From the NCBI GenBank assembly GCA_005784505.1, contig VCAZ01000063.1:891501-955500 (forward strand): a stretch of DNA of 64,000 bases, given 5' to 3'. This document shows, in pieces, positions 24,001-36,400 of this stretch. The stretch's first letter is position 1. Every line of letters begins with the position of its first letter. Under the pieces are notes generated by a model that was given only the letters and a program-made list of their open reading frames with translations, was not told the DNA's origin and searched no databases. This stretch comes from Bagarius yarrelli (Eukaryota > Chordata > Actinopteri > Siluriformes > Sisoridae). The translations under genes were made by a program, and so were the position numbers.

Positions 24001-27000
24001 TATACATTTTGTAGCAGAGTTACAGATAAGGTGGAAATCTGTTGCTGAAATTTCCTTAGCTGCATAGAAATGACATACACTTCTGTAGCACAAGCAGCCA
24101 AGCGCTTTGAAAAAAAGGAGAAATCAGCGCGCCTAGCGTTTCCTATGCTTTATTGACCTGTGTTCCTGGAGATCCCTGCTGCCCTGGAGGACCTGGCTCT
24201 CCTTGAGGTCCCTATCAAACATGAACAAACAAGTCAAACAAGAAACTAACCTTGTCCCAAACGCAATCAGGTAAAAGAATTTTACTAACCAAGCTTCCTT
24301 TTGGACCATGAGGTCCATCGCTTCCACGGACCCCCTTTAAAAAATGAAAAAATGGGTCAATTGAAGCTTTGAAAGACTTAAAACGTGTTTTTTTGTAGAA
24401 TAAATGCTAACCGGCGGTCCAGGAATTCCTGAGGGACCTTTAGGACCAAGCAATCCACGAGGCCCCTAATGAAAAAACAAACACACAAAGAGCGAGGAGC
24501 TTTAAATATAAAACCTAATAAGCGCTACACAATGTGAGTTACAAAAACGACTGGCATTAGTTATTATATAAAAAATGTCATTCTTTTAAATGCACCATGC
24601 AAAATGTTTTGATTTCAAGGTAGAAGACTTGGAGTAGACAGAAGCACTTACTGGTTCACCCGGAAGTCCTCTGGGCCCGACATCTCCATCATCTCCCTTG
24701 GAAAAAAAAGAGAAGTAATGGGCTTCAATAATCAGTCACAGATATTTCATAAACATTGTTCGAATTTTCTCCATAGGAGAAGAATTCACAAAGACCCCTT
24801 CAAAATCACAGCTGGGCAAATACCACGATGTTTTTCATGAGCAACACTGCCAGATCTTAAACACTGGGTATCATTGTACATTTTGAACCCATTTCCTTTT
24901 AACTAACCAGTCAATAAAACCTAGCCCCCCTATATGACTTACAGAAGAAGAGAAACTCACTTTAAGGAGTAAAGACAAGACACTGACAATCCATTAATCA
25001 GAGGACCATTATAAACCACACTTACCCTCTCTCCATCTTCTCCTTGGGGTCCTGGTGGTCCCATGGCACCAGTATTTCCCTGGACAGAAGAAAAAGAAAA
25101 AAAAGTGTGTAAGATGTAAGATATAAGAAGTAGATTTTTATTTTGTCTGGTTTTTATGGTATGTTACCAGAACCTAGCTGGTGGCATTACAGATGCAGTG
25201 AAAATCAAACAGTCCCCTAAACTTGGTCCTGGAGGTCCTTCAGAGTTTAGGGCTAACTTGCCTCGACTCACCTGCCTGTAGGTTTTAAAGTATACCCTGA
25301 TGAGCTAGTCCAGGTATCTTAAATTAGGGTTGGAGCTAAACTTGGCAGGCCCTCCAGGACCCAGTTTGGTGACCCCTGCACTAGATCTTAAAATAGCAAA
25401 ACTCACCCGATAACCTTTGTCTCCCGGTAGACCAGGCAAACCATCAAAACCACGATCTCCCTAAATCACAGAGCAAGGGCATTTAATATTAGTTTAATGA
25501 ATCCTCATTAACAGAAAGATGGATAGTGAAAACCAAACTCTGACCTTAGCACCATGTTCTCCTGGCATTCCACGAGCACCATCAGCACCAGCTCGGCCCT
25601 GGAACATCACCAGGAGTATTGCCATCAAACATACACAAGAATAAAGGTTTTGCAGACTAAATCAGAGCAATAAAAGCTGCAGATCAGCTAAGTGATGGCT
25701 ACGTACCCTTCTACCAGGTTTACCAGGGGGACCAGATACTCCTTGAGGACCTCTGGAACCCTGCAGAATAAATGAGCGACTTTTAAAGGCAAAACATAAA
25801 CACACACATATCCCAAAAATTAAACTAAAAATGACAGTTAACCTGTGAACCAGGGTCTCCACTCTCTCCCTTGAATCCTGGGCTGCCAGATGGACCCTAA
25901 AAACACCAGACAACAAAAGAATGTAGCAAAGCGACATGCAGTGCATTGTAACATACTGATGAGGGTATTGATATAATTTTATATTTTAATACTAGGATTT
26001 TATACCAGGGGTCCAGATCGGCCTGTGAAACCCATTGGCCCGGATGGACCCGTCAAAGCTAACTACAGAAAAGAAAACAACGAAAAGTTAGCTAGGAAAT
26101 CACTGTTAATAGTGACAATAAAAACACACCAAGACACCAAAGAACCTTCAGTCCTCTTTTTTAGATTACCGTTAGCATCCTAGCATTTATTTAAATAAGA
26201 TGGCATTTGGCAAACATTCTTATCCAGATAAGAGGTTAACTCAGGGGTCCAGCAGTAGCAGCCTCGGGGTCCTGGGAATTAAACCCATAATCTACAGCAT
26301 GATTACTGCAGCACATTTTCTGGTAAATCATGGTTTATTCATGTGTAGTTATGCTTTCACTAAATAACACTTTTTTTCAATGTCTTCTGTAAGCTGCGTA
26401 CCCGAGCCTGAGACAGAATAGCCTGAGCCTGGGCTTCCTGCGCTGAGACAATAGGACCTTTGTCTCCACCACTTTGACCAAGGCGGAACTATTGTATTAA
26501 AATGGAAATAAGAAAACAGAATTTGCAATAAAAATATGTTGTTCCAAATTATTATGTACCAAATTTTAACAGACAACAAAAAGGAAACAAAAAAAAGAAT
26601 TTTAAGTCTCATTAGTATATAAAAGAAACCCGATTGTCATACTGGCAGCATGACAGATGATCCAGGAGGTCCAGGAACACCGTCAGCTCCGGGCAGACCC
26701 GGCCTTCCAGGTGGACCCTGAAGAAGGGATAATAAAATCAATCATAAAATTAAGTATAAGAAAATAAAAATAGTCATGAATATAAGGTTATAAAACTATA
26801 TTATGTATGAAATTTTATTGAAGTAATCATATTAAATAGAAATGTGCATGCCACATAGTATATAATTATTGAATCAACAATACTCTCACACACATTCTAC
26901 AGAAACAAGGTTTCAATACAAACGCACCCGTTCACCTGGATCACCCATGGAACCTGGCTGTCCCGAGGGCCCTGAAGGGCCGGGGAGACCCTGTAGGAAA

Positions 27001-30000
27001 GCAATAATGAGAAGTGACTGTGTAATAGTTGGTTACTTTCACCGGAAAAAGATTTCCTGCACCAGAATTAAATGCTGTTTTAATATTTTTGAATATTTTT
27101 CATGTAGATTTACTTACTGTCAGGCCTTCAGGTCCTGGTGGTCCCTCAATCAACATGCCCTGTAAGGATAAAAATAAGGAAAGGTTAATAGTCAGGGTCA
27201 TCCAAGTCTATCGCAAAGTATCAGAAACATCTTTAAAGACTCTTGAATGGGGCATAGGATGAAACTGAATCAAAGTTTGTTTAGAGACAAAATTTCACTT
27301 TTTTTTGTGCATGTCGAGTGAATCAGTGAATCAAGTAGAATTTCCTTAGAATCAAATGACATGGAGTTCCAGCATTCACAGAGCCATTGGTATAGAGGTG
27401 GTGAAAATGATGGTTGTGAGTTATTTATTAATGAAGTTTAAGTTTGAGCACTGACAAGATGCCAAAGCCCCAAAATATGTAAAGAAACGATGTTACACTT
27501 TCCAAACCTGGAGCAGACTTTCATAAATCTTACAACAAAGTGGCAGAGAACTGTTCAAAATCATGACCTTGTTTTCCCCAATGTCAAAAGCGACAGTCCG
27601 ATTGGTTCCAAATCACGTTGGCATCTGTAAGCAGTTTCCTGTATGTGTCATTAGTTTAAAATTCTTCTCATAGTCTGCATGCTGTTTAGCAGAGGCACTA
27701 AAACCTGGATTAGTGATCTCAGTGCACTCTTCACATTGTGGTTGTCCTGTGGGATTCAGTGCAAAGCCTCCCAATCTAATGCGAGCTGCCACCATCTTAA
27801 GGCTGGCTGACGTAGTCTGTGTAGAGCCTGCTGTCATTTATTAGCAGATGATTTCCAAATCAAGATTCAACAATTGACAACAAAATCTATCAGAAATTTA
27901 TCCCAACCCCTTTCTTACTCTGATGCTTTCTTTTGGGTTAATTTTTTGTTTGTTCTTTGGATGTTTAGTAATTATTAATACACTTTCTATAAAGGTACTG
28001 TGGTACTTACAGATTCCAGGACAGCAGGCTCTCCCTTCTCTCCCTTCTGGGCTTTCACAGCAGCCTGAGGGAAATACATATGCAGGTAAAAACACAAACC
28101 AGTTAATATACACAATGTTTAGCTCAATTAAACTAAAAAAAAGCTGTTAAAAACATATGAAAACCATCAAACTGTGAGCACTTGACTGACACATGATTTC
28201 AAGATTCTGTCACAGAATCTTCTCCACGTATGCAGAGGTTTTGAACACCAGAGATATTTCAGAGATGATTCTAGAGTGCTTCAGCGCTCACTCACACTGC
28301 ATGTGACAATGCCATACAGATCATTCAGTGGAAGAGTCATTTACTTCACATTGCTTGGTGCAATTTCACAATGTGTACAGAAGTAAATGCTCTGTCAAAC
28401 CTTAGTGGCTGGTTACCCCGATGGAAAAGGTCCCAGTTCTAATGATTACCACTTACATAAGGTACAGGAGATCTATAACACCAGTTTCACCTCCTGTGAG
28501 CCGGGATTCAGTGCGAACTATTCGAGTATAAAATTTTACCACGCAATAGCTGCCTGTCAGACTAAACACTGCTGGCGTCTTTACTGTTGTTTAAATTTTA
28601 AAAAGGAAAGCAGCAAGTGTGCCTATGTTAGCATTTACTATTAAAGCTATGACACTAACAAGAAAGTATTTAATCTAATTCTGTATTAAAGGAAGACATT
28701 GTTGAACATTGTGTTGACTAATAAAGTTTCCCTTCTTAATCTTTTAATATGCACTATGAAAAAGTATGTACAGAACAGTTCTACAATATGAATCTATATT
28801 TACATTTTTAGTTATACAGTAATTGGCAGTGGAATCTTCCAAAGAGTCCTGAAGATGGGGTACTGGCAAACCATGCAGGTAGCTACAAATTCCAGCTAAT
28901 GCATAGTTAAGCTTAATAGATTATAGGATAAACAGTCTAGCTCTACGCCCAGTCTAGTCTAACGGCGCCACCTCTTGACAGAAAACCCAGGATGACTTAC
29001 ACCTCCCTCATCCATGACAGCGGCCAGGGCATTGCCCATGTCACCAGTGGTCTCTCCCTCAGGAACAGGCTCATTGTAGGAATACTCATATTCCTTCATT
29101 CCGAGGTCTTCGGTCACAGACTCCTCTGCTTTAGTCCGAGACCCCATCTCACCAACACCTCTGCGATCTTCTTCCTCCTTACCGAGCGCCGTCTCATGCA
29201 CCTGAGCCATGCCATTGAGAGTGAATGTAGACAGCACAGCAGATGCAGTGAAATAGCATATGTCAGAACGGAAAAATAACAGTGGAGTAGAAGAGATAGA
29301 GTAATATTCAGAAACAGGAAGTAACAAAGGAGACGAACATCATTCAGAAAAACAGGACGAGACTAAAAGATAGAAAGAAAGCAGAGAATCAGTGTATTCA
29401 CTCTTACCTGCAGTTTTAAAGACGGATAGTCACATACACACACACACACACACAAACTCTCTGTGCGCATCAGTTGCCGTAAGCATGGATTGGGTCTGAA
29501 AATGCTTGACCATATTCTTGTGCCACAGCTTTTACTCTTTTCTTTTATAGACTACATTATTAAAAATGTTTGAAACAAGTGATGATTTCAGTGTCAAATA
29601 AACACAAGTCTATGATAAAGCATTTATGTAATATTGCTTAACTACTAAGCATGCATAACGATTCTTACCATCTATACTCACCTTTTCCCCGTACATTTCC
29701 ACATCCAACTTAATGCCAGAATTAAAATACAAACCTTTTTCTCAGCAGCATTCTGACACCTGAAGCCTAAATTCTTCACTCAATGTTGTTAACGATTTCC
29801 AGAGGATTTTTTATTTTTAAAAAACAAAAGATAATCTGGTCCATCATACAGGTAAATAGAGCTAATAAATAACTTTTGTGCATGTGGTCCTGGACCAAAT
29901 CAACGATGCTGACTACATTTACATTTTCAGCATTTAGCAGACGCCCTTATCCAGAGCTTATTTACATCTTTTATACAACTGAGCACTTGGGGGTTAAGGG

Positions 30001-33000
30001 CCTTGCTAGTCTAATTAGTAGACCAACACCTTAACCACTGCGATACCACCTCCCCCGCTACATGTCTATAGTAACATCTGGTGTTCGAACAAACAGCTGG
30101 CCAGATGTGAGCACAAGATTTGCTTGTTTGTAGTTCTTATGGTTAGGGAGTTGCTAGCTAGCTAAACATGTGCTTTACCAGTCCTTGAGTAAGTGTGCAG
30201 TAAGTAATACTCTTTTAATTAGTTAATTCAAAGTTCTTATTTAGAATATTGCAGTGGATTGCAATATGTATTGTGTTTCAATGTACTGTGATATACTGTA
30301 TTGCGACCCGTTGTATTGTGATATATATCATATCGTGAGTCCCTTGCCAATACACAGCCCTAGAATGCACTTGGTGAGGATTGGTGGGTGGGGGGTTTGG
30401 AGAGTTGAATAGGTGATTTCTAAAGTGAAATAAGTTTAGTTTCAAAAGTTAAAGCCAGGATTAAAATTAGTGCAATAAAACCGGATGTTAAAATCTTTAA
30501 GGTTTGTTATCCACAGATTTTAATCAGTATATAGAATGACATGCTCCCATGCTATGTTCCTGGGACCATTGTCTAAAAACTATTTTTAGATTTTAAAATT
30601 AGAATTTTAAATTTTAAATTCATTGTAAAGTAAATATTTGGCTAGTTTTTACCATTTTCGTTGCTACAAGGAATCTTCATGCATATGTTCTGTAAGAAAA
30701 AAATATTTGACCTCCTGCTGATTTTGTATGTTTGCTAACTGGTAACAAGGTAACAGGTAACAAGCTGAGGTTAGTAGCACTCCCTCTAAGAAAGTCCCTA
30801 CAAGAGAGTCCCTTTAAGAGAGTCAGTTTGAGAGAGTCCTTTCAAAAGAGTCCCTTTAAAAAAGTCTGTTTAAGATAGTCCCTTCAAAAGAGTCCTTTTA
30901 AGAGAGAGCTCCTCAGTTCATTACCTGTATAAAAGACACCTGGGAGCCTGAATCTTGCTAATTGATAGGAGATCAAATAATTATTTCACTCATTAAAATG
31001 CAAATTAATTCCAAACTTTTTTGAAATGTGTTTTTATGGATGTTTGTACCTCACTGAACCTAACACATTTTTCTATGACAGAACAACAAATGGTGTCACA
31101 CCGACATACCTTTCGAGCCGATTTCAATGCGGATGAGAGTGTTAGTGATGTGAGATGCAGAAGTCTGTCAATCAGTCACATTATTTTAAACTGTATCTAC
31201 TACCATATTATTATGCAACTATTACAATAAATGATCATTAAAAGTAATTTTTAAGCCCATCACTGTATAGAATTTTAAAATACGGATAAAGTAACATGAT
31301 TCTGGAATGCCACACGTCATCAGACATTCATGTAGTGATCTACAGTATGAACACCGCAGCAGTGGTTTATTTCATGCAACTTCATCACTCACATTCAAAT
31401 CCACCTGAGAAAAAAGAGAGAAACAGAGGCGGTGTTCTTAAGAGCGAGGATGTGTTCCGCAGGATCATGTGGGGCCCAAAACATTACCTTTAACAGACAT
31501 TTGCATGCTTATACAACTCCTTTCTAATGAACTACCAGCCACTGAAATAGGGAGAGGGTGCAGAGATACACCACCCAGACGACCAGACAGAGACTCGTGC
31601 AGTAGTGTCACAGTTGATTCCACTTTATCATATGGTTTGTCACAATCACTGAGATCACTTGATATATGAAAGGGGTCCAGTGGGTCAGGATATTCCAACC
31701 TCATTGCTGGGATGCCAGAATGTTTAAAACTTTTAGGCTTTACACATGCTGCCACTTCCTGGTTTTTAGACACACCCCTGCATTTGAGCTAATTCATTGC
31801 AAAGCTGATGCAATGAAGGAATTTTACTAGCTCTGAAAATAACAGGGAAGAAAAGTATATTAAAAGTAAAAATGAATTCACACTCAGAGGTTCAATTATT
31901 ATTGAAACAGGATTCAGCCACGAGCATTGCAGTCTATCGCTAGCGTGAAGGTCTGGAACTGAAAACATTCACGAGCGGAGCTGATTTGTGTGATTCAGAC
32001 TTCGAGAATTTGCATTAAAGCATTAGAGATTAGCAGGAATCCAAGAAATGGTCTATCTGTTTATTTAAATTATTTACACATGCACTCATGTTACAAGAAA
32101 CACTGCAGTGGAACCGCACGAGAGCTCATACTCAGGCCACATGATGACTGTATTTTTGATTTTGTAGACTGATACCGACCTGCTTTTAGCTACAAAATCA
32201 AAAATAACACAGTATGTGCGAAAGTACCTGAAAGATTTATTTTTCAAGTGCCAGAGTCAAAGTGTTCCTGATATAGCATGTAGGGAAAGAACACTTTGTG
32301 TGGTAAGTGTCCTTCTAGACCAACGCTCTGACTGAGGGGTGGAGGTTACAGCTACTCGAACCATGAGGTTGGAAAGAAAGAGCTGGACAGCCAACATGGG
32401 CTTTTGGGTTTTTTGTACCTGTTTATAACCATTGGTTGGTTTCGTCTTGCGTTTTTCTGGAGTTGAGATGGCGATGTCACTGACTGCAGGCTTGTTGAAG
32501 GGCGGGAAGTGATTGGACATTGATTTGATGCTAGTGACGGATTTCTCTGTGATGGTGAAAGGGGCTGAAGAGAGTCTGTGAACTGAAGTGATTCTTCTTC
32601 CTTTCATGCTTTTAGTGAATGAAGGTTTGACTGAAAACTTTCGATTTAAAGCTTCAGACCTGCTAGTCACCTTTAATGTCTTTTTAGCACCAGAATTGGT
32701 TTTCATCACAGCTGCTGTCTTTGTGTTACTGCTGCTGCTGCTTGCTTTAGCCTTTCTGTCTGCACTGGCCTTACTGCTGGTAGTCAGTCTAGTGCCAGCT
32801 GTATTTTTTCCTGCATTCTTGCTACGGCTCATTTCATTTACAGTCACTTTACTAAATGTTTTGCCACTGTTACTTAATTTTCTATTTGCTCCTGCAGTGT
32901 ATTTATCTATCGCAGATCTAGGAGTGGAGCTGGCAAACTTGCTCATTGTTCTGGTCACGGTTAATTTTTGGGCTATTTTCGTCTGCTTGGCTGCAATGGC

Positions 33001-33442
33001 TGATTTAGCTGATCTAGGCATTGTTTTAAAAGATCTGGCGGATTTACCAGATTTAGTTGTCTTGCTTTTCTATAGTTTATGGTTTGTTGTTTTGTATTAA
33101 GGTTTTGTATTATTAATTTATGAGGGTAGTGATAAAAAAACAGAAAGAAAAGAGAAAGTAGTGGGGAAGGGCAGGAGAAGAGAAAAACAAAAGAAGGGTT
33201 GGTGTTTGATGACAAAATGACATGAAGATCTCTGGCATATTGATTGTCTTACTGAGCCTGCTGCTGGAAATAATTAAACACAATATTCTATGATTTATAA
33301 TGCACAAAAAGAATACGTTTAATAATACGTTAGTTAATTAAAAAAATATGTCAAGGATTGATGTTATTCTCTAATGGCGCTGTCTGTGGTTCTGAAAAAT
33401 TAAACGATCTTAAAGAACTCATGCTTGACTGGCACACTGTGC

Positions 33443-33498
<56 letters not shown>

Positions 33499-36400
33499 GA
33501 TGAAACACTAAGAACCAACCAAGAGATGAAAGCAACAAGCATCCCACAGATTCTGATACTGATAGCATCCACAAGTTGCATAAAATCACTCAATGTCTAA
33601 AAAATATTCATTAAAGTACCAATTAGTAAAAGGTTTCTATCAGTAATAATATATATATATAGGTTACTGTATATGATTACATAACACTTTAGCTAAACTT
33701 TTAAAAAGAAAAAAAAAACAGTACTGTGTTCTGAGTTAAACACTATGTATTGAAGGTAAAATAAATGTCCCCAGTGAGCAGCCAGTCACAACAGTCTGCT
33801 CATGATCAGCCACTTTAATATAAACACCTGTATACTCAAACAGCTTTTCTCGTACCAACAAATAAATCACATTTTCTCTTATTTTTATGATTAGTTTAAA
33901 CAATACCTAAAGCTTTCGATCTGTATCTGTCTGATGTAATGCACTATGGTTCCGCCACCTGATTAGATGATTGGATAAATAAGCCAAGGAACATGTGTTC
34001 CTATTAAGGTGGCCGGTGAGTGTATATTCAAAGCACATTATATACTATATCCATTTTTCCTAAGCAGAATTCTGTCTCAGAATTTGTTGAGAATTTGACA
34101 CTTTTCTGCGAAGTTGCACAGCGGTGCTACAATCCAACCAATCACCAGTCACTGCTATAGCCAGTCAGCGTTTTGATGCTTAGCGGGTTGTGCAACTGGT
34201 GGTGCAACTACAAGACCTTGCTATCTCTATTAATACCTATATTTATAAATATATACCTTTAGAAATAAGCTTTGATTGTTAAACCAAAAAATATAATAAA
34301 TATAAACGCTGTGTCTGGATTCCTCCTTCTTAGTAGGTCTGAGATGATTCCATGAATTTTACTGTCATCTACAAAGTGTGCAATAAAGATGAATGTCACT
34401 GGAAGAAGAAATATTACTAAGGATAAAAACCTAAAACCTAGTCACACCTAGATGAGGGTCTGTAAAAATTTTTAGAATGATACTCACAAAGGTGTTGGGA
34501 TCCTGTGCCTGAACCCCGTGCATAGGAGAACCACAGCTGGGGCTGTAATGCTCACAGAAGTCGTAGGCTGCTTGAGAGCTGGAGGCAATCAGCAGCTGCT
34601 GGATGTCACCCTGTAGAGAAGCAGAACAACATTAGAGAGGAAAAAAATATCATTTTATAGTCCTCCACTAACCTCTCTCTCTCTTTGTGTTTCTATTAAA
34701 TTTCCCTGATGAGTTCACATTTTCTTTTCCTGACCAAACTTTATTTGGTTATTTCGCTCGTGCTCATCTTAGCTATTGAGCTATTTACAGCTTATAATAA
34801 TCAGTTGATTAAAGTCTTTGTTCCACAAGGTGGCACCAGCATTTTTTACAGTAATAGTCATGCATCTGCTTTAAATGTCTAAGGCTCGCCCAAGGGAACG
34901 TATGACTGACATTTAAGACAACCAATAAAGTTTCGTTTTGTGCTATGTCATGTTTAGGGGCATTACTAACTAACTCTTGAATGTCTTTTAAACAGTCTAC
35001 ACCGTGACCGTCGCATACTTTTAGGAATCCAGGATTTTATCGATCTTGATCAATGCTCATTGCCACCAATGTAAACACAACAGCTTACTTTTTCATTGGT
35101 GATCTAGGCAGACCATTTAACAATGCAATAAACATCATTTTCTGGAAATTCTATACACTTCAACCAATCAGAAGACAACTTCAAAATTTCTGAAGTTTCC
35201 AGCTAAGTGTGCCTTATACATTAAATGTTCAGCCAGTGGTTCATCTGAGGCTGACACTACCCTAACCCTAGTTCCACTCAGAAATCTAACGAAACAGTTT
35301 TAAAATTAAAGCTCTGTAGTTTACAATGGATAAGGATGTCTGTCAAATACGGCAAATATTATGATAAGTCTCTATTAGGTGAGTAAAATAAATTAACTAC
35401 CCCTGTTGGTTAGAAGAGTGTGTAATAGTGCTTGATCTAGGAACCTACACAATAATGTGCCATTAAAATTAAGACAAAAAGAAAACGCAGACTTGAACTG
35501 TGATCAGTGATTGTATCTGATTTGTAACTTTAATCTTCTGACACTTTGGATTTATTACAGGTTACTAGCTGATGCTACATTTGCTTGGGAGTAAAACCGG
35601 AGAACCCACTAGAAGCCTACTGAGACACGGGGAGAACTCACTGCCAGGACACACTATCTCTTTCTCAAACCAGCTGTTAGGTGACAAAAGTGTGTGAGTG
35701 CATGACACTGATCAGATTCTGTTTGTGTTTTGATGCTTGTCCAGAACCTAGTTCTAATTTTCCTTTTAGACTTCTCAAAGGTTTTGTTTCATGTCAGACA
35801 ATTTATGCTAGAATAAAATTGAACATTTGCAGAGAGATATGCTGATGACTGGGATGTATGAATCAACAATAATGCTCCCCAAATTCATGGCCAAGCAGTT
35901 TTAACTGACCTGGAAGACCTCGTTGTCCAGTAGACGAGCACCAAAGACAGTGATGCCCTTGTTGTCCACCACCGGCTTGTTGCTTCTCAGAAGAGGTCTT
36001 GTGATTTGCTTCTTGCAGTCAAGGATAAGAGTGACGTTTTTCTTCTGCACGGAGATGGCAATGCGGTGCCACCTGCAGGGTTGATGATGGAGGTGCAGCA
36101 GATGAGTGTAAGGAAGTTAACCAGCAAAGAAGTTTAAAAAATTAAAGTTTCTATATAAAAATCATTATGTGGCATTACAAAGATTAACACTGATATCAGT
36201 GGGGCAGTGGTGGTTTAAATGATAAAGGTGCTGAGTTGCTGATATGAAGACCAAAAAAAGGTGCTTTGTATCACACCTTAACTGGTAAAAAAAAGTGTTC
36301 ATGATAAGTCTACAAATGGATGTCAATTTTTTATTCAGGAAGTGTTCTGGTGTGTTCATCAGTGAGTAGTGAAGCAATTTAAGTCAATTAGCTACTAATG

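Larger units (their letters stand above)
12565..26062 (-). other. col11a2: col11a2 major triple-helix exons (338 Gly-X-Y triplets)
   Basis: Forty-seven exons encode uninterrupted Gly-X-Y. From the 5' side: 26006-26062 (57 nt), 25843-25896, 25707-25760, 25545-25598, 25407-25460, 25026-25079, 24652-24696, 24412-24465, 24290-24334, 24158-24211, 23579-23623, 23422-23475, 23269-23313, 22192-22245, 22027-22071, 21783-21836, 21567-21674, 21434-21487, 20762-20815, 20607-20651, 20302-20355, 20177-20221, 20043-20096, 19526-19579, 19380-19433, 17805-18002, 17578-17631, 17388-17495, 17198-17305, 17052-17105, 16729-16782, 16500-16607, 16368-16421, 15577-15630, 15432-15485, 15293-15346, 15058-15165, 14922-14975, 14750-14803, 14092-14145, 13870-13923, 13505-13612, 13313-13366, 13009-13170, 12844-12897, 12720-12755 and 12565-12618. 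Apart from the first exon all start with an intact Gly codon. Sizes are 30 of 54 nt, 7 of 45, 6 of 108 and one each of 36, 162 and 198. With the flanking pieces the helix is exactly 1014 residues. Confidence 0.95.

Noticed and set aside
25211..25240. Possible extra Gly-X-Y exon on the minus strand
   Set aside because: It belongs to the inverted end of a MITE, has no flanking phase-0 splice pair, and the helix already totals exactly 1014 residues without it.
30781..30906. Regular 14-bp array considered as a CRISPR-like repeat array
   Set aside because: Units are contiguous with no unique spacers, and the context is a vertebrate intron, so it is a minisatellite.
32588..33100. 170-aa plus-strand open frame rich in Leu/Val/Ala, looking like membrane segments
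   Set aside because: It is the antisense shadow of the Lys/Ser/Thr-rich minus frame at 32257-33069; codons for Lys and Ser read backwards as Phe, Leu and hydrophobic residues.
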